A stretch of 64,000 nt of DNA, taken from assembly GCF_000515415.1 (NCBI RefSeq), contig NZ_KI911783.1:164501-228500 (forward strand), read 5' to 3'. Below the pieces are notes generated by a model. The model ran no database searches. It was not told where the DNA came from and worked only from the letters and a program-made list of their open reading frames with translations. Below are positions 34,662 to 44,345 of this stretch, in pieces; the stretch's first letter is position 1, and the number at the start of each line of letters is the position of its first letter. Both the position numbers and the translations under genes were made by a program. Source of the DNA: Bradyrhizobium sp. WSM1417. GTDB taxonomy: Bacteria; Pseudomonadota; Alphaproteobacteria; Rhizobiales; Xanthobacteraceae.

Positions 34662-35630
34662 TCACAACGGCGGATCGACCGCCTCGTCGTACTCCTTCTT
34701 GAAACGCGCGATCATATCGGCGGCGGGGACGATGCCGTCGATGCTGCCGACGCCCTGGCCTGAACCCCAGATTTCCTTCCAGGCTTTCGGCTTGGCGCGC
34801 TCGCCGGAGGCGTCGGTGCCGAAGTTCATCTTGGAAGGGTCGGACGTCGGCAGGTTCTCCGGATCCATACCGGCGGCGAGAATCGAAGGCTTCAGATAGT
34901 TGCCGTGCACGCCGGTGAAGAGGTTGGAATAGACGATGTCGTCGGCCGTCGCGCCCGCGATCATCTCCTTGTACTTCTCGACCGCATTGGCTTCCTTGGT
35001 GGCGATGAAGGCCGAGCCGATATAGGCAAAGTCGGCGCCGAGAATGCGCGCGGCGCGGATCGCCTTACCGTTGCCGATCGCGCCCGACAGCGCGATCGGG
35101 CCGTCGAACCATTTTCGTGTTTCGGCGACGAACGCCAACGGCGAGATCGTGCCGGCATGGCCGCCCGCGCCCGCCGCGACCAGGATCAGGCCGTCGGCAC
35201 CCTTCTCGATCGCCTTGTGCGCAAATTTCTGGTTGATCACATCGTGGAAAACGATGCCGCCCCAGCCGTGCACGGCCTGATTGAGCTCCTCGCGCGCGCC
35301 GAGCGACGAGATGATCATCGGCACCTTGTACTTGGCGCAGAGCTGCATGTCATGGTCGAGCCGGTTGTTCGACTTGTGCACGATCTGGTTGACCGCAAAC
35401 GGCGCCGACGGCTTGTCGGGATGCGCGCGGTCATAGGCCGCGAGCTCTTCGGTGATCCGCGCCAGCCACTCGTCGAGCAGCTCCGGCGGCCGCGCGTTCA
35501 GCGAGGGAAACGAGCCGACCACGCCCGCCTTGCACTGCGCGATCACGAGATCGGGGACCGAGATGATGAAGAGCGGCGAACCGATCACGGGGATCGACAG
35601 GCGCCCCTTGAACAAGGCAGGCATGGACAT
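34662..35630 (-). CDS. nitronate monooxygenase / NAD(P)H-dependent flavin oxidoreductase (copy 2)
   Basis: The 322-residue flavoprotein shows the same TIM-barrel FMN motifs as the protein at 31088: PVIGSPLFIISVPDLV, CKAGVVGSFPS, GADGLILVAAGAGGHAGT, LSGAIGNGKAIRAARILGADFAYIGSAFIAT. The two align through their length and are paralogues. Its C-terminus carries KPKAWKEIWGSGQGVG. Similar proteins are annotated as nitronate monooxygenases or as enoyl-reductase-like oxidoreductases, and the sequence alone does not decide. It lies upstream of a TesB-like thioesterase gene on the same strand. Confidence 0.88.
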   Translation of the reverse strand: MSMPALFKGRLSIPVIGSPLFIISVPDLVIAQCKAGVVGSFPSLNARPPELLDEWLARITEELAAYDRAHPDKPSAPFAVNQIVHKSNNRLDHDMQLCAKYKVPMIISSLGAREELNQAVHGWGGIVFHDVINQKFAHKAIEKGADGLILVAAGAGGHAGTISPLAFVAETRKWFDGPIALSGAIGNGKAIRAARILGADFAYIGSAFIATKEANAVEKYKEMIAGATADDIVYSNLFTGVHGNYLKPSILAAGMDPENLPTSDPSKMNFGTDASGERAKPKAWKEIWGSGQGVGSIDGIVPAADMIARFKKEYDEAVDPPL

Positions 35631-35779
35631 TGCGAGACGATCCTCTGTTGGCGGTCAAATCGAAGCTGGGAGCCATACCAACAAGGCAATCTTTCCACTG
35701 TCAAGTATTGCGTTTTGGTGCCGTGGAGGACGGCGTTACCGCAATTCCAAGCCGCGGAATTCAGCGCGGGACGACGCCA

Positions 35780-37180
<1,401 letters not shown>

Positions 37181-37210
37181 GGGCGCTCCTTGCTTGCTCG
37201 CGCGACGTCC

Positions 37211-37747
37211 TCAGTTCTGGCACAGCGCGCTGGTGACGAAGGTGTCGGTGCGGCAGTCATCCGGTTTGCGTTGCCTACCCGGGATCAGAACCTTGGCCGA
37301 GCACTTTTCGGCGGAGTCGGCATTCAGGCTCTTTCCTTCCGTGTAGCCCTTGCTCTGGCAAAGTTTGTCGGCGGCGAGCTTGCAGTCGGGCGCGCCGTTC
37401 GACGAGGCCGGACAGGCTACGCGTCCCGACACCATGGTCGACGGCTTGGCCAGGCGCGACAAGTCGTTCATGGTCTCGCTCGGGCTTTTGATCGGCGGCA
37501 GGATCGAGGGCAGCTTGTCGAAGAGCTTGCCCATTTCGTTGATCAGCCCGGGATTTTCCTCATGCGCCGGCGGCGACGAAGGGGCTGTCGAGGGCGCCGG
37601 TGCGACCTGCGGTCCTTGCTCCTGCAAGCCGAGCGCCGGCGGTGCGGATTGCGGCCATCCGGTCCCGCCGGCAACGAGCAGGACGGAAAGCACCGCAAAT
37701 GTCAGCGTGCCCAGTCGCAGGACCGGATTGCCGGATCGAAGCATCAT
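37211..37747 (-). CDS. exported hypothetical protein, 178 aa, multi-Cys C-terminus
   Basis: The product has an N-terminal hydrophobic leader (LGTLTFAVLSVLLVAGGTG), a Pro/Ala-rich segment (about 32-60) and a C-terminal domain with six cysteines (ACPASSNGAPDCKLAADKLC, EKCSAKV, DDCRTD, ALCQN), which could form three disulfides. I recognise no family beyond rhizobial hypotheticals. The start is one of the two adjacent ATGs at 37747 and 37744; the ribosome-binding site is poor. It fits the pattern of exported Cys-containing proteins in this window. Confidence 0.7.
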   Translation of the reverse strand: MMLRSGNPVLRLGTLTFAVLSVLLVAGGTGWPQSAPPALGLQEQGPQVAPAPSTAPSSPPAHEENPGLINEMGKLFDKLPSILPPIKSPSETMNDLSRLAKPSTMVSGRVACPASSNGAPDCKLAADKLCQSKGYTEGKSLNADSAEKCSAKVLIPGRQRKPDDCRTDTFVTSALCQN

Positions 37748-37794
37748 GACGCCAACCGTAGCCGAACGAGGCGCGGGGGCAAAGCGCCTTCGGG

Positions 37795-38376
37795 TTAGAT
37801 CAATTTGACTGCGACGACAAAGCCGAGCACGAGCACCGCGGCGCCGATTGCCACCACCAATCCGAGATGCTTCTCGATCTTGACCCGGATCCAGTCGCCG
37901 TAGCGGTTGAGCAGGATCGCCACGATAAAGAAGCGCCCGCCACGCGCCACGATCGAGCACAGGATGAAGAGCCCGATATTGTAGCCGGCAAAGCCGGACG
38001 TGATGGTCACGAGCTTATAGGGGATCGGTGTCAGGCCCTTGAGCAGGATGATCACGGCACCCCATTCGGCATAGGAGGCGCGGAAGGCGTCGACCTTGCC
38101 GCCGAGGCCATAGACCTCGATCAGCCAATGGCCGACCGAGTCGAAGAGCAGCGCACCGATGGCGTAGCCCAACAGGCCACCCAGCACCGACGTCGCAGTG
38201 CAGATCGCCGCATAGACCCAGGCGCGTTGCGGGCGCGCCAGTGACATGGGGATCAGCATCACGTCCGGCGGGACGGGAAAGAAGGAGCTTTCAGCGAAAG
38301 CCACGGCGCCCATGATCCAGAGCGCGTAAGGCTTGTGAGCGGCGTCGATGCACCAGTCGTAGATACGTTTCAGCAT
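37795..38376 (-). CDS. YqaA/DedA-family membrane protein (SNARE-associated domain)
   Basis: The 193-residue protein has about four to five membrane helices and the DedA/VTT motifs: AFAESSFFPVPPDVMLIPMSL early, then GLLGYAIGALLFDSVG, and LKGLTPIPYKLVTITSGFAG, which carries the conserved P-x-P-x-K. These proteins are related to undecaprenyl-phosphate or lipid scramblases needed for envelope homeostasis. I prefer the ATG at 38376 to 38397 because it starts at LKRIYDWC as in relatives; neither has a strong RBS. Confidence 0.85.
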   Translation of the reverse strand: MLKRIYDWCIDAAHKPYALWIMGAVAFAESSFFPVPPDVMLIPMSLARPQRAWVYAAICTATSVLGGLLGYAIGALLFDSVGHWLIEVYGLGGKVDAFRASYAEWGAVIILLKGLTPIPYKLVTITSGFAGYNIGLFILCSIVARGGRFFIVAILLNRYGDWIRVKIEKHLGLVVAIGAAVLVLGFVVAVKLI

Positions 38377-38442
38377 GGCGCCGCGATGAAGCACCATGGG
38401 ACGGATTTGTCCATGCCGAGATGGGACCGATTTGTACCAATA

Positions 38443-38847
38443 CTAGTGGCGCTTGCGCGTGGTGCGGCCTTCGAGCGCGACGATAGGCCGCCTTGCGGCG
38501 ACGCGGGGTGACGCAACTTTGGGCAGTTTCATCGCCGACTTCGGCAGCTTCTCGGCGATGCCGAGCATGTCTTCACGCCGCGTCATCTCGCGCCAGACGT
38601 CCTCAGGGCGCACGCCGGCAGAGGCCCAGAGCACGGTGAGATTGTAGAGCAGATCGGCGCTTTCCCGGATCACGGCTTCGCTATCGCCGTTGACCGCGTC
38701 GATGACGACCTCGATAGCCTCTTCAGCCAGCTTCTTCGCCATTTTGGACGGGCCGCGCTGAAACAGCCGCGCGGTGCGCGATGTTGCCGGATCAAGGTCC
38801 CTGGCCGCGAGCACAGCCAGATATAGCCGCTCAAGCGAATCACTCAT
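38443..38847 (-). CDS. hisE: phosphoribosyl-ATP pyrophosphatase (HisE)
   Basis: The 134-residue product matches HisE, which hydrolyses phosphoribosyl-ATP in the second step of histidine synthesis. The all-alpha NTP-PPase (MazG-like) core shows SKMAKKLAEEAIEVVIDAV and ESADLLYNLTVLW, with the acidic metal-binding residues EE, E and ESAD in place. A basic C-terminal extension (from about 110) goes beyond the usual 90-110 residues. It stands alone, away from other his genes in this window. Confidence 0.85.
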   Translation of the reverse strand: MSDSLERLYLAVLAARDLDPATSRTARLFQRGPSKMAKKLAEEAIEVVIDAVNGDSEAVIRESADLLYNLTVLWASAGVRPEDVWREMTRREDMLGIAEKLPKSAMKLPKVASPRVAARRPIVALEGRTTRKRH

Positions 38848-38907
38848 GTACGCGAAGCTACTCTAAACCCATGGCGGGGACGTTAACGCACGGCAGCAAA
38901 AGCAAAA

Positions 38908-38940
38908 AGCCGGCCGTAGCGGCAAGAGCGACGGCCGGCT
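38908..38940 (-). terminator. intrinsic terminator of the 38963 gene
   Basis: AGCCGGCCGT (38908-38917) and its complement (38931-38940) form a perfect 10-bp stem with a 13-base loop. Read on the minus strand the stem is followed by TTTTTGCTTTT, a good U-rich tail, directly downstream of the small glycine-rich protein gene. Confidence 0.8.
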
Positions 38941-38962
38941 AGTCGACACTTGCTAGCCAAAG

Positions 38963-39334
38963 CTAGTAGCAAGTCGAAAGGTTACCTTGGCCGCCCTGCG
39001 CGGACTGGTATGGGCCGCCGCAACGGTGATACGGGCGCGGACCGATATACGAGTCGCCGCCGTAATAGACCGGACCGTCGTCGTAGTAGACCGGGCCGCC
39101 GCCGTAATAAGCAGGAGCATCATAAGCGTAGGCGTCACGGGTCGCTGCGATTGCGAGGCCGGTGCCGATAGCACCGGCAATGGCCGCGCCGGCAAGGGCC
39201 GCACCGCCGCCGCCACCATGCCAATGACGGCCGCCCGCGTATGAAGCGGTCGGAGCCATTGCGGTCAGCGCCAGCACCGCGGCGGTAGCGAGAACGGCCT
39301 TACGGCCGACAAATCCCGAAAATCTATCAAACAT
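38963..39334 (-). CDS. secreted Gly/Tyr-rich protein
   Basis: The 123-residue product has a signal peptide (about 1-33, ending TASYAG), a Gly/Ala-rich hydrophobic stretch (AALAGAAIAGAIGTGLAIAA) and Tyr/Gly repeats (GGGPVYYDDGPVYYGGDSY). Two Cys (CGGPY and the terminal CY) are close to the end. Similar small proteins are common in Bradyrhizobium-type genomes; the Gly-Pro-Val-Tyr-Tyr repeat suggests a flexible envelope protein. A strong intrinsic terminator follows. Upstream, GGAAC-N17-TGTT (39417-39392, minus strand) is a near-match to the EcfG consensus, but the first base of the -10 differs. Confidence 0.75.
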   Translation of the reverse strand: MFDRFSGFVGRKAVLATAAVLALTAMAPTASYAGGRHWHGGGGGAALAGAAIAGAIGTGLAIAATRDAYAYDAPAYYGGGPVYYDDGPVYYGGDSYIGPRPYHRCGGPYQSAQGGQGNLSTCY

Positions 39335-39558
39335 GTCCTGGACCCTCCTTGGGACCTCGAATGGTGCCTGATGACAGGCTCGTGTCTCTCAAACACCCGC
39401 ATCCCATGTTGGGTTCCCCTACCCCAACACAAGCTGAACGGGGTTGCGTGATCGTGACGCAACCGCCGCTCATCCGCCGTTCATATTGGCGCGGACAAGC
39501 TTGTCGCCAGCCGGCGCTCCGAGCGTCACCAAATCATAACACCGGACCGGCGCGACTG

Positions 39559-40605
39559 ATGTTCGAATTCACGACAATCGCTCTTCGCGGTCTGCTGGCC
39601 GCTGCAATCTCGCTTGCGGTGCTGACTGCGCGCGACGTCACGGCGGCCGAGACCGCTGTGCCTTCCATTGCGATCCACTTCACCTTCGACCGCCCTATCG
39701 ATGCGAGCATGGCGCCGTTCTTTCTTGCCGCAAAGGACGGCAGCTTCAGCGCCGAACGTCTCAACGTCTCCTTCAGCAGCGCGGCCGGATCGCCGGAGGC
39801 GCTTGCGCGCGTCGCCAAGGGCGACAGCGAACTCGGGCTCGTCGACATCAACGAGCTGATCCGCTTCCGCGACAAGGATGCGACACCGGTCAAGGCGGTG
39901 TTCGTGCTGTTCAATCGCGCGCCCTACGCGATCATCGCCCGCAGGAGCCGCGGTATCCACCTCCTGCCCGACCTGGACGGCAAGACCGTCGGCATTGCCG
40001 ATAGCGATCTGTCGATGCGGCTGTGGCCGGCACTGGCGCAGCAGAACGGCATCGACACGGCTCACGTGAAATTCCACAAGATCAGCGCCGCGGTGCGCGA
40101 GCCGATCCTCTCCGCAGGACAGGTCGATGCCGTCGCCGGCTTCAGCTATCTCTCGGCAGTAAATCTGCGCGACCGCGGCGTGCCAGGCGACGATCTCGTC
40201 GCGCTTCGCTATGCCGATTATGGTTGCGAGGCCTATGGCTTTGCCGTCGTGGTCAACCCGGCTTTCGCCGCGGCCAAGCCGGACGCCGTGAAGGGATTCG
40301 TCCGCGCATTGATCGCCGGCATCAACGCGACCGTCAAGGAGCCGGCGCGCGCGGCGGACGAGGCCGCGAGCCGCATCGAGGACGGCGACCGCCATCTCGA
40401 GCTGGAGCGCCTGCGCACCGTCCTCGCCGACAACATCCTGACCGACGAGGTCAGGCGCAACGGCCTCGGCGACATCGACCCCGCGCGCATGGACCGCGCG
40501 ATCGACCAGATCGCGCAGGACTTCAAATTCCGCAAACGGCCGGCGGCGGGCGATATCTTCGACGGCGGGTTCTTGCCGCCAGTCGCAGGGCGGTTGATCA
40601 ACTGA
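39559..40605 (+). CDS. ABC transporter substrate-binding protein (NMT1/SsuA-like)
   Basis: The 348-residue product has a signal peptide (about 1-33, ending DVTAAE) and the bilobal SsuA/NMT1-type fold: HFTFDRPIDASMAPFFLAAKDGSF, LAKGDSELGLVDINELI, LPDLDGKTVGIADSD and GCEAYGFAVVVNPAF. These receptors bind sulfonates, nitrate, taurine or pyrimidine-like ligands. No permease or ATPase gene lies next to it, so it is either an orphan receptor or feeds a distant transporter. The ATG at 39559 gives the correct leader; the longer frame from 39349 does not. Confidence 0.85.
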   Translation: MFEFTTIALRGLLAAAISLAVLTARDVTAAETAVPSIAIHFTFDRPIDASMAPFFLAAKDGSFSAERLNVSFSSAAGSPEALARVAKGDSELGLVDINELIRFRDKDATPVKAVFVLFNRAPYAIIARRSRGIHLLPDLDGKTVGIADSDLSMRLWPALAQQNGIDTAHVKFHKISAAVREPILSAGQVDAVAGFSYLSAVNLRDRGVPGDDLVALRYADYGCEAYGFAVVVNPAFAAAKPDAVKGFVRALIAGINATVKEPARAADEAASRIEDGDRHLELERLRTVLADNILTDEVRRNGLGDIDPARMDRAIDQIAQDFKFRKRPAAGDIFDGGFLPPVAGRLIN

Positions 40606-40694
40606 GCAAAACCGACAGCTTCCGCTATATCTCGCCGCCGATCCCTGATTAGAGTATGGGCTCACTCCGTTCGATCCGCCCGAGCTCCTCGCCC

Positions 40695-42491
40695 ATGCCC
40701 ATTCTCCGCCTCTACACCCGCGTTCTCGAGCTGCTCGGCAAGGAGGCACGGCTGGGCTGGCTGCTCGCGATCGTCAATCTCCTGCTTGCGGGCTCGCAAT
40801 TCGCCGAGCCGGTGCTGTTCGGCCGAATCGTCGATGTGCTCTCCGGCAAGACGGTCGCAGGCTCCAACTCGGCCTGGCCGTTCCTGGTTGCATGGGTCGC
40901 GTTCGGGCTGTTCACCATCGCCTGCAGCGCGGTCGTAGCGTTGCAGGCCGACCGGCTCTCCCACCGCCAGCGGCAGGCGGTCCTGACGGACTATTTCGAG
41001 CACATCATGCAGCTGCCGCTGACCTTCCATTCGGGCACCCATTCGGGCCGGTTGATGAAGGTGATGCTGAACGGCACAGATGCGCTGTGGCGATTATGGG
41101 TCGGCTTCTTTCGAGAGCATTTTGCCGCGATCCTCTCGGTCGTGGTGCTGCTGCCGCTGTCGCTCTACCTGAACTGGCGGCTTGCAATCCTGCTGTTCGT
41201 GCTCTGCATCGTCTTCACCGCGCTGACCACCTTCGTGGTGCGCAGAACCTTCGGCATGCAGATGGAGGTGGAGGAGCACTACAGCGAGCTCTCCGCGCGC
41301 GCTTCCGACGCCCTTGGCAATGTCGCGCTGGTGCAGAGTTTCGTGCGCATCGATTCCGAGGTGAAGGGCCTGCGCTCCGTCGCCGACGAGTTGCTAGCGG
41401 CGCAAATGCCGGTGCTGTCGTGGTGGGCGCTCGTCACCGTCATCACGCGCGCCTCCACCACGATCACGGTGCTCGCGATCTTCACTTTCGGCATCGCGCT
41501 GCACGACCAGGGGCTGACCTCGGTCGGCGAGATCGTGATGTTCGTGAGCTTCGCGACGCTGCTGATCCAGAAACTGGAGCAGGTCGTGAGTTTCATCAAC
41601 AACGTGTTCATGGAAGCCCCGCGGCTGCGCGAGTTCTTCAACGTGCTCGATGCGGTGCCTGCGGTGCACGACCGGCACGACGCGATCGATGCGGGTCGGC
41701 TCTCCGGCCTCGTCGAATTCAACGACGTCACCTTCTCCTATGACGGCAAGCGGCCGGCGGTGGAGGACCTCTCCTTCACCGCGCTTCCCGGCCAGACCAT
41801 CGCGCTGGTCGGCGCGACCGGCGCTGGAAAATCCACTGCGATTGCGCTGCTGCATCGCGCCTTCGATCCGCAGTCCGGCTTCATCAGGATCGACGGCATG
41901 GACGTGCGCGGGGTGACGCTGACATCGCTGCGGCGGAACATCGGCGTAGTCTTTCAGGAGGCGCTGCTGTTCAACCGCTCGATCGCGGAGAATTTGCGCG
42001 TCGGCAAACCGGACGCCACCGAGGCCGAGATGCGCAAGGCGGCGGAGCGCGCTCAGGCGCTCGAATTCATCGAGCGCAGCGGCGGCTTCGAGACCAATGC
42101 CGGCGAGCGCGGCCGCATGCTGTCGGGCGGTGAGCGCCAGCGGCTGTCGATCGCACGTGCACTGCTGAAGGATCCGCCGATCCTGATCCTGGACGAGGCG
42201 ACCAGCGCACTCGACGCCGTCACCGAGGCCAAGGTGAATACCGCTCTCGACGAAGTGATGAAGGGCCGCACCACCTTCGTGATCGCCCATCGCCTCTCCA
42301 CCATCCGCAATGCCACGCGCATCCTGGTGTTCGAGAACGGGCGTGTGATCGAAAGCGGAACTTTCGATGAACTCGTGTCCAAAGGCGACCATTTCGCCGA
42401 CCTCGCCAGGGCTCAGTTCATGGTTCAGGAGAACGCACGGGCCAGCGTGACAGCGGCTGAGGCTGCCGCGACTGCAGCCAAGTCGCCTTAG
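40695..42491 (+). CDS. ndvA: NdvA-like glucan ABC exporter (fused permease-ATPase)
   Basis: The 598-residue half-transporter has six membrane helices (about 1-300) and an ATPase domain with GATGAGKST (Walker A), [27 protein letters not shown] and the switch His in VIAHRLST. The N-terminus ([20 protein letters not shown]) and [15 protein letters not shown] match NdvA/ChvA, the exporters of cyclic beta-glucans needed for osmotic adaptation and root-nodule infection in rhizobia. I prefer the ATG at 40695, aligned with NdvA, to 40656. It lies 90 bases after the binding-protein gene; no glucan synthase is next to it. Confidence 0.85.
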   Translation: MPILRLYTRVLELLGKEARLGWLLAIVNLLLAGSQFAEPVLFGRIVDVLSGKTVAGSNSAWPFLVAWVAFGLFTIACSAVVALQADRLSHRQRQAVLTDYFEHIMQLPLTFHSGTHSGRLMKVMLNGTDALWRLWVGFFREHFAAILSVVVLLPLSLYLNWRLAILLFVLCIVFTALTTFVVRRTFGMQMEVEEHYSELSARASDALGNVALVQSFVRIDSEVKGLRSVADELLAAQMPVLSWWALVTVITRASTTITVLAIFTFGIALHDQGLTSVGEIVMFVSFATLLIQKLEQVVSFINNVFMEAPRLREFFNVLDAVPAVHDRHDAIDAGRLSGLVEFNDVTFSYDGKRPAVEDLSFTALPGQTIALVGATGAGKSTAIALLHRAFDPQSGFIRIDGMDVRGVTLTSLRRNIGVVFQEALLFNRSIAENLRVGKPDATEAEMRKAAERAQALEFIERSGGFETNAGERGRMLSGGERQRLSIARALLKDPPILILDEATSALDAVTEAKVNTALDEVMKGRTTFVIAHRLSTIRNATRILVFENGRVIESGTFDELVSKGDHFADLARAQFMVQENARASVTAAEAAATAAKSP

Positions 42492-42706
42492 TAAGTCGCC
42501 TTGGCAAGCCGCTTTGGCAAGTTCTCATGGTATCGTCGAAATTCGGCCTATTTCATTGCGGAATACCCCGCTGATGCCCCTATTCCCGACGCACCAGCCG
42601 GTATAGGTTTGCGGCGCCGCAAGCGGCGGCGCTGGATTTCAGAACCGAACATCAGATCACGAGAGCCGACCGGAACCGGCGGGTCTCCAAGGACCGGAAT
42701 CGGATA

Positions 42707-44155
42707 GTGCACGCTCTTCGCCCGCTGCTTCGTCAATCTCTGTTCAACCTGCTCGCCGCGGCCCTCGCATGCGGCGCATTGCTCGCGCCGCGCGCGGCGA
42801 GCGCCGAAGCGCTGCTCCTGATTGAGGCCGACAGCGGCAAGGTGCTGCAGGCGGAAAACGCGACCATTCCCTGGTATCCGGCTTCCGTCACCAAGATCAT
42901 GACCGCCTATGTGACGCTGAAGGCGGTCAAGGACGGCAAGCTCACTCTCGACACACTTCTCACGGTGTCGCCGACGGCAGCCTCGCAGTCGCCGTCGAAG
43001 ATGGGGTTTCGCCCGGGAACGCAGCTTACCGTCGACAACGCACTCAAGATGATGATGGTGAAGTCGGCGAACGACATGGCCGTCGTGCTCGCCGAAGGCG
43101 TCGGCGGTTCGATCGACGGCTTCTCGGTGCTGATGAACGACACCGCGCAGAAGCTCGGCATGACGCAGACGAGCTACGTCAATCCGAACGGCCTGCCCGC
43201 CGACGGACAGATCACCTCCGCGCGGGATCTCGGCATTCTCGCGCGCTCGTTCCTGCGCGACCTGCCCGAGTACGAGTATTTCGTGCATATTCCAGCAATC
43301 CGCTTCGGCAAGCGCGTCACCGGCAATTTCAACAAGCTGATCGGCCGCTATCCCGGCGCCGACGGTTTCAAGACTGGCTTCATCTGCGCCTCCGGCTACA
43401 ACCTCGTCGCATCGGCCACCCGCAACGGCCGCCGGCTGATCGCCGTCGTGCTGGGCGCCAACTCCGGCACCGCGCGCGCGGTGAAGGCGGCGCAGCTGCT
43501 GGAGCGCGGCTTCTCGCAAGACAATCTCACCTGGCTCCGGCCCTCGCTCGGCACCGTGGACAAGCTGGTGCCGGTCGACGCGTCGCCGCCGAACCTGCGT
43601 GACGACATGTGCGGCGGCCATCGCAAGCGGCCGGCCAGCGACGATGACGACGCGCTGATCGCGACCAATGGCGGCACATCCGGATCGGCTTCGGCCACGG
43701 GCGGCGAAGCCCAGGTCACCTTCTTCACGGCCGGGCTTCAGCCGCCCCTGATGAAGGCCTCCGAGCTGATGGCCTCGGCCCCGGCGGCGACCGAGCCCGT
43801 GCTGGTGTATACCGGCCCGACCCGCACCGGGACTGCGCTGATCGCGGCGGTCGCGGCCGATGCCGACCAGCAGGCCACGCCAAAGCCGCGTGGCAAGAAG
43901 TCGCGCGTCGCCAAAAAGCCCGACGCGGCAGACAAGCCGAAGGATGCCAAGACGGCGGCGGCGAAGCCCGACAGCAAGCCGATGGCGGCCGCCAAGCCGG
44001 CCGACGGCAAATCCGCAGCCAAGCCGGCCGGTACCAAGCATGCCGCAGCCAAGCCCGATGCGGCGGCAAAGCCTGCGGCAAGCGGTGAGCAGGCGGCCAA
44101 GCCCGCCAAGCCCAAGGCCGCGACCAAGCCCGCCAAGCCGGCCAACAACAGTTAA
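42707..44155 (+). CDS. D-alanyl-D-alanine carboxypeptidase with long Lys/Ala/Pro-rich tail
   Basis: The 482-residue product has a signal peptide (about 1-33) and the penicilloyl-serine D-Ala carboxypeptidase core: Ser60-x-x-Lys63 (SVTK), Ser120-Ala-Asn122 and Lys222-Thr-Gly224 (FKTGF). It trims the terminal D-Ala of peptidoglycan pentapeptides. Beyond the core (to about residue 310) comes a linker and then about 100 residues (from about 385) of repeated Ala-Lys-Pro-Ala, resembling histone H1-like C-termini. Such a basic tail could bind peptidoglycan, lipopolysaccharide or teichoic-like polyanions. The start is GTG at 42707. Confidence 0.9.
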   Translation: MHALRPLLRQSLFNLLAAALACGALLAPRAASAEALLLIEADSGKVLQAENATIPWYPASVTKIMTAYVTLKAVKDGKLTLDTLLTVSPTAASQSPSKMGFRPGTQLTVDNALKMMMVKSANDMAVVLAEGVGGSIDGFSVLMNDTAQKLGMTQTSYVNPNGLPADGQITSARDLGILARSFLRDLPEYEYFVHIPAIRFGKRVTGNFNKLIGRYPGADGFKTGFICASGYNLVASATRNGRRLIAVVLGANSGTARAVKAAQLLERGFSQDNLTWLRPSLGTVDKLVPVDASPPNLRDDMCGGHRKRPASDDDDALIATNGGTSGSASATGGEAQVTFFTAGLQPPLMKASELMASAPAATEPVLVYTGPTRTGTALIAAVAADADQQATPKPRGKKSRVAKKPDAADKPKDAKTAAAKPDSKPMAAAKPADGKSAAKPAGTKHAAAKPDAAAKPAASGEQAAKPAKPKAATKPAKPANNS

Positions 44156-44345
44156 CGGCCGACGCGAGCCGAGACCGCGCAGCATTTCGCACTTGCGGCA
44201 GCGCCATTTGCGAGGATTCCGATAGCCACTCCCTGACGTTTGTCTTAAGCCTCGACCGCTTGCCACCCGTTCCGGCAGGCTCGATACTGACGGCAATGAG
44301 GCAAGCCCGAGACACAACGGGCTCTGGTCAATGAGGGGAGTTTCC

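Noticed and set aside
39392..39417. GGAAC-N17-TGTT on the minus strand before the Gly/Tyr-rich gene
   Set aside because: The first base of the -10 element differs from the well-conserved CGTT; kept only as a note in the gene entry.
39526..40749. A 407-codon minus-strand frame antisense to the substrate-binding protein
   Set aside because: Composition typical of a high-GC shadow frame; the plus-strand frame has a signal peptide and family motifs.
42480..42525. Short direct repeats (AAGTCGCCTT, GGCAAG) after the glucan exporter gene
   Set aside because: Too short and too few to call a repeat array or CRISPR.
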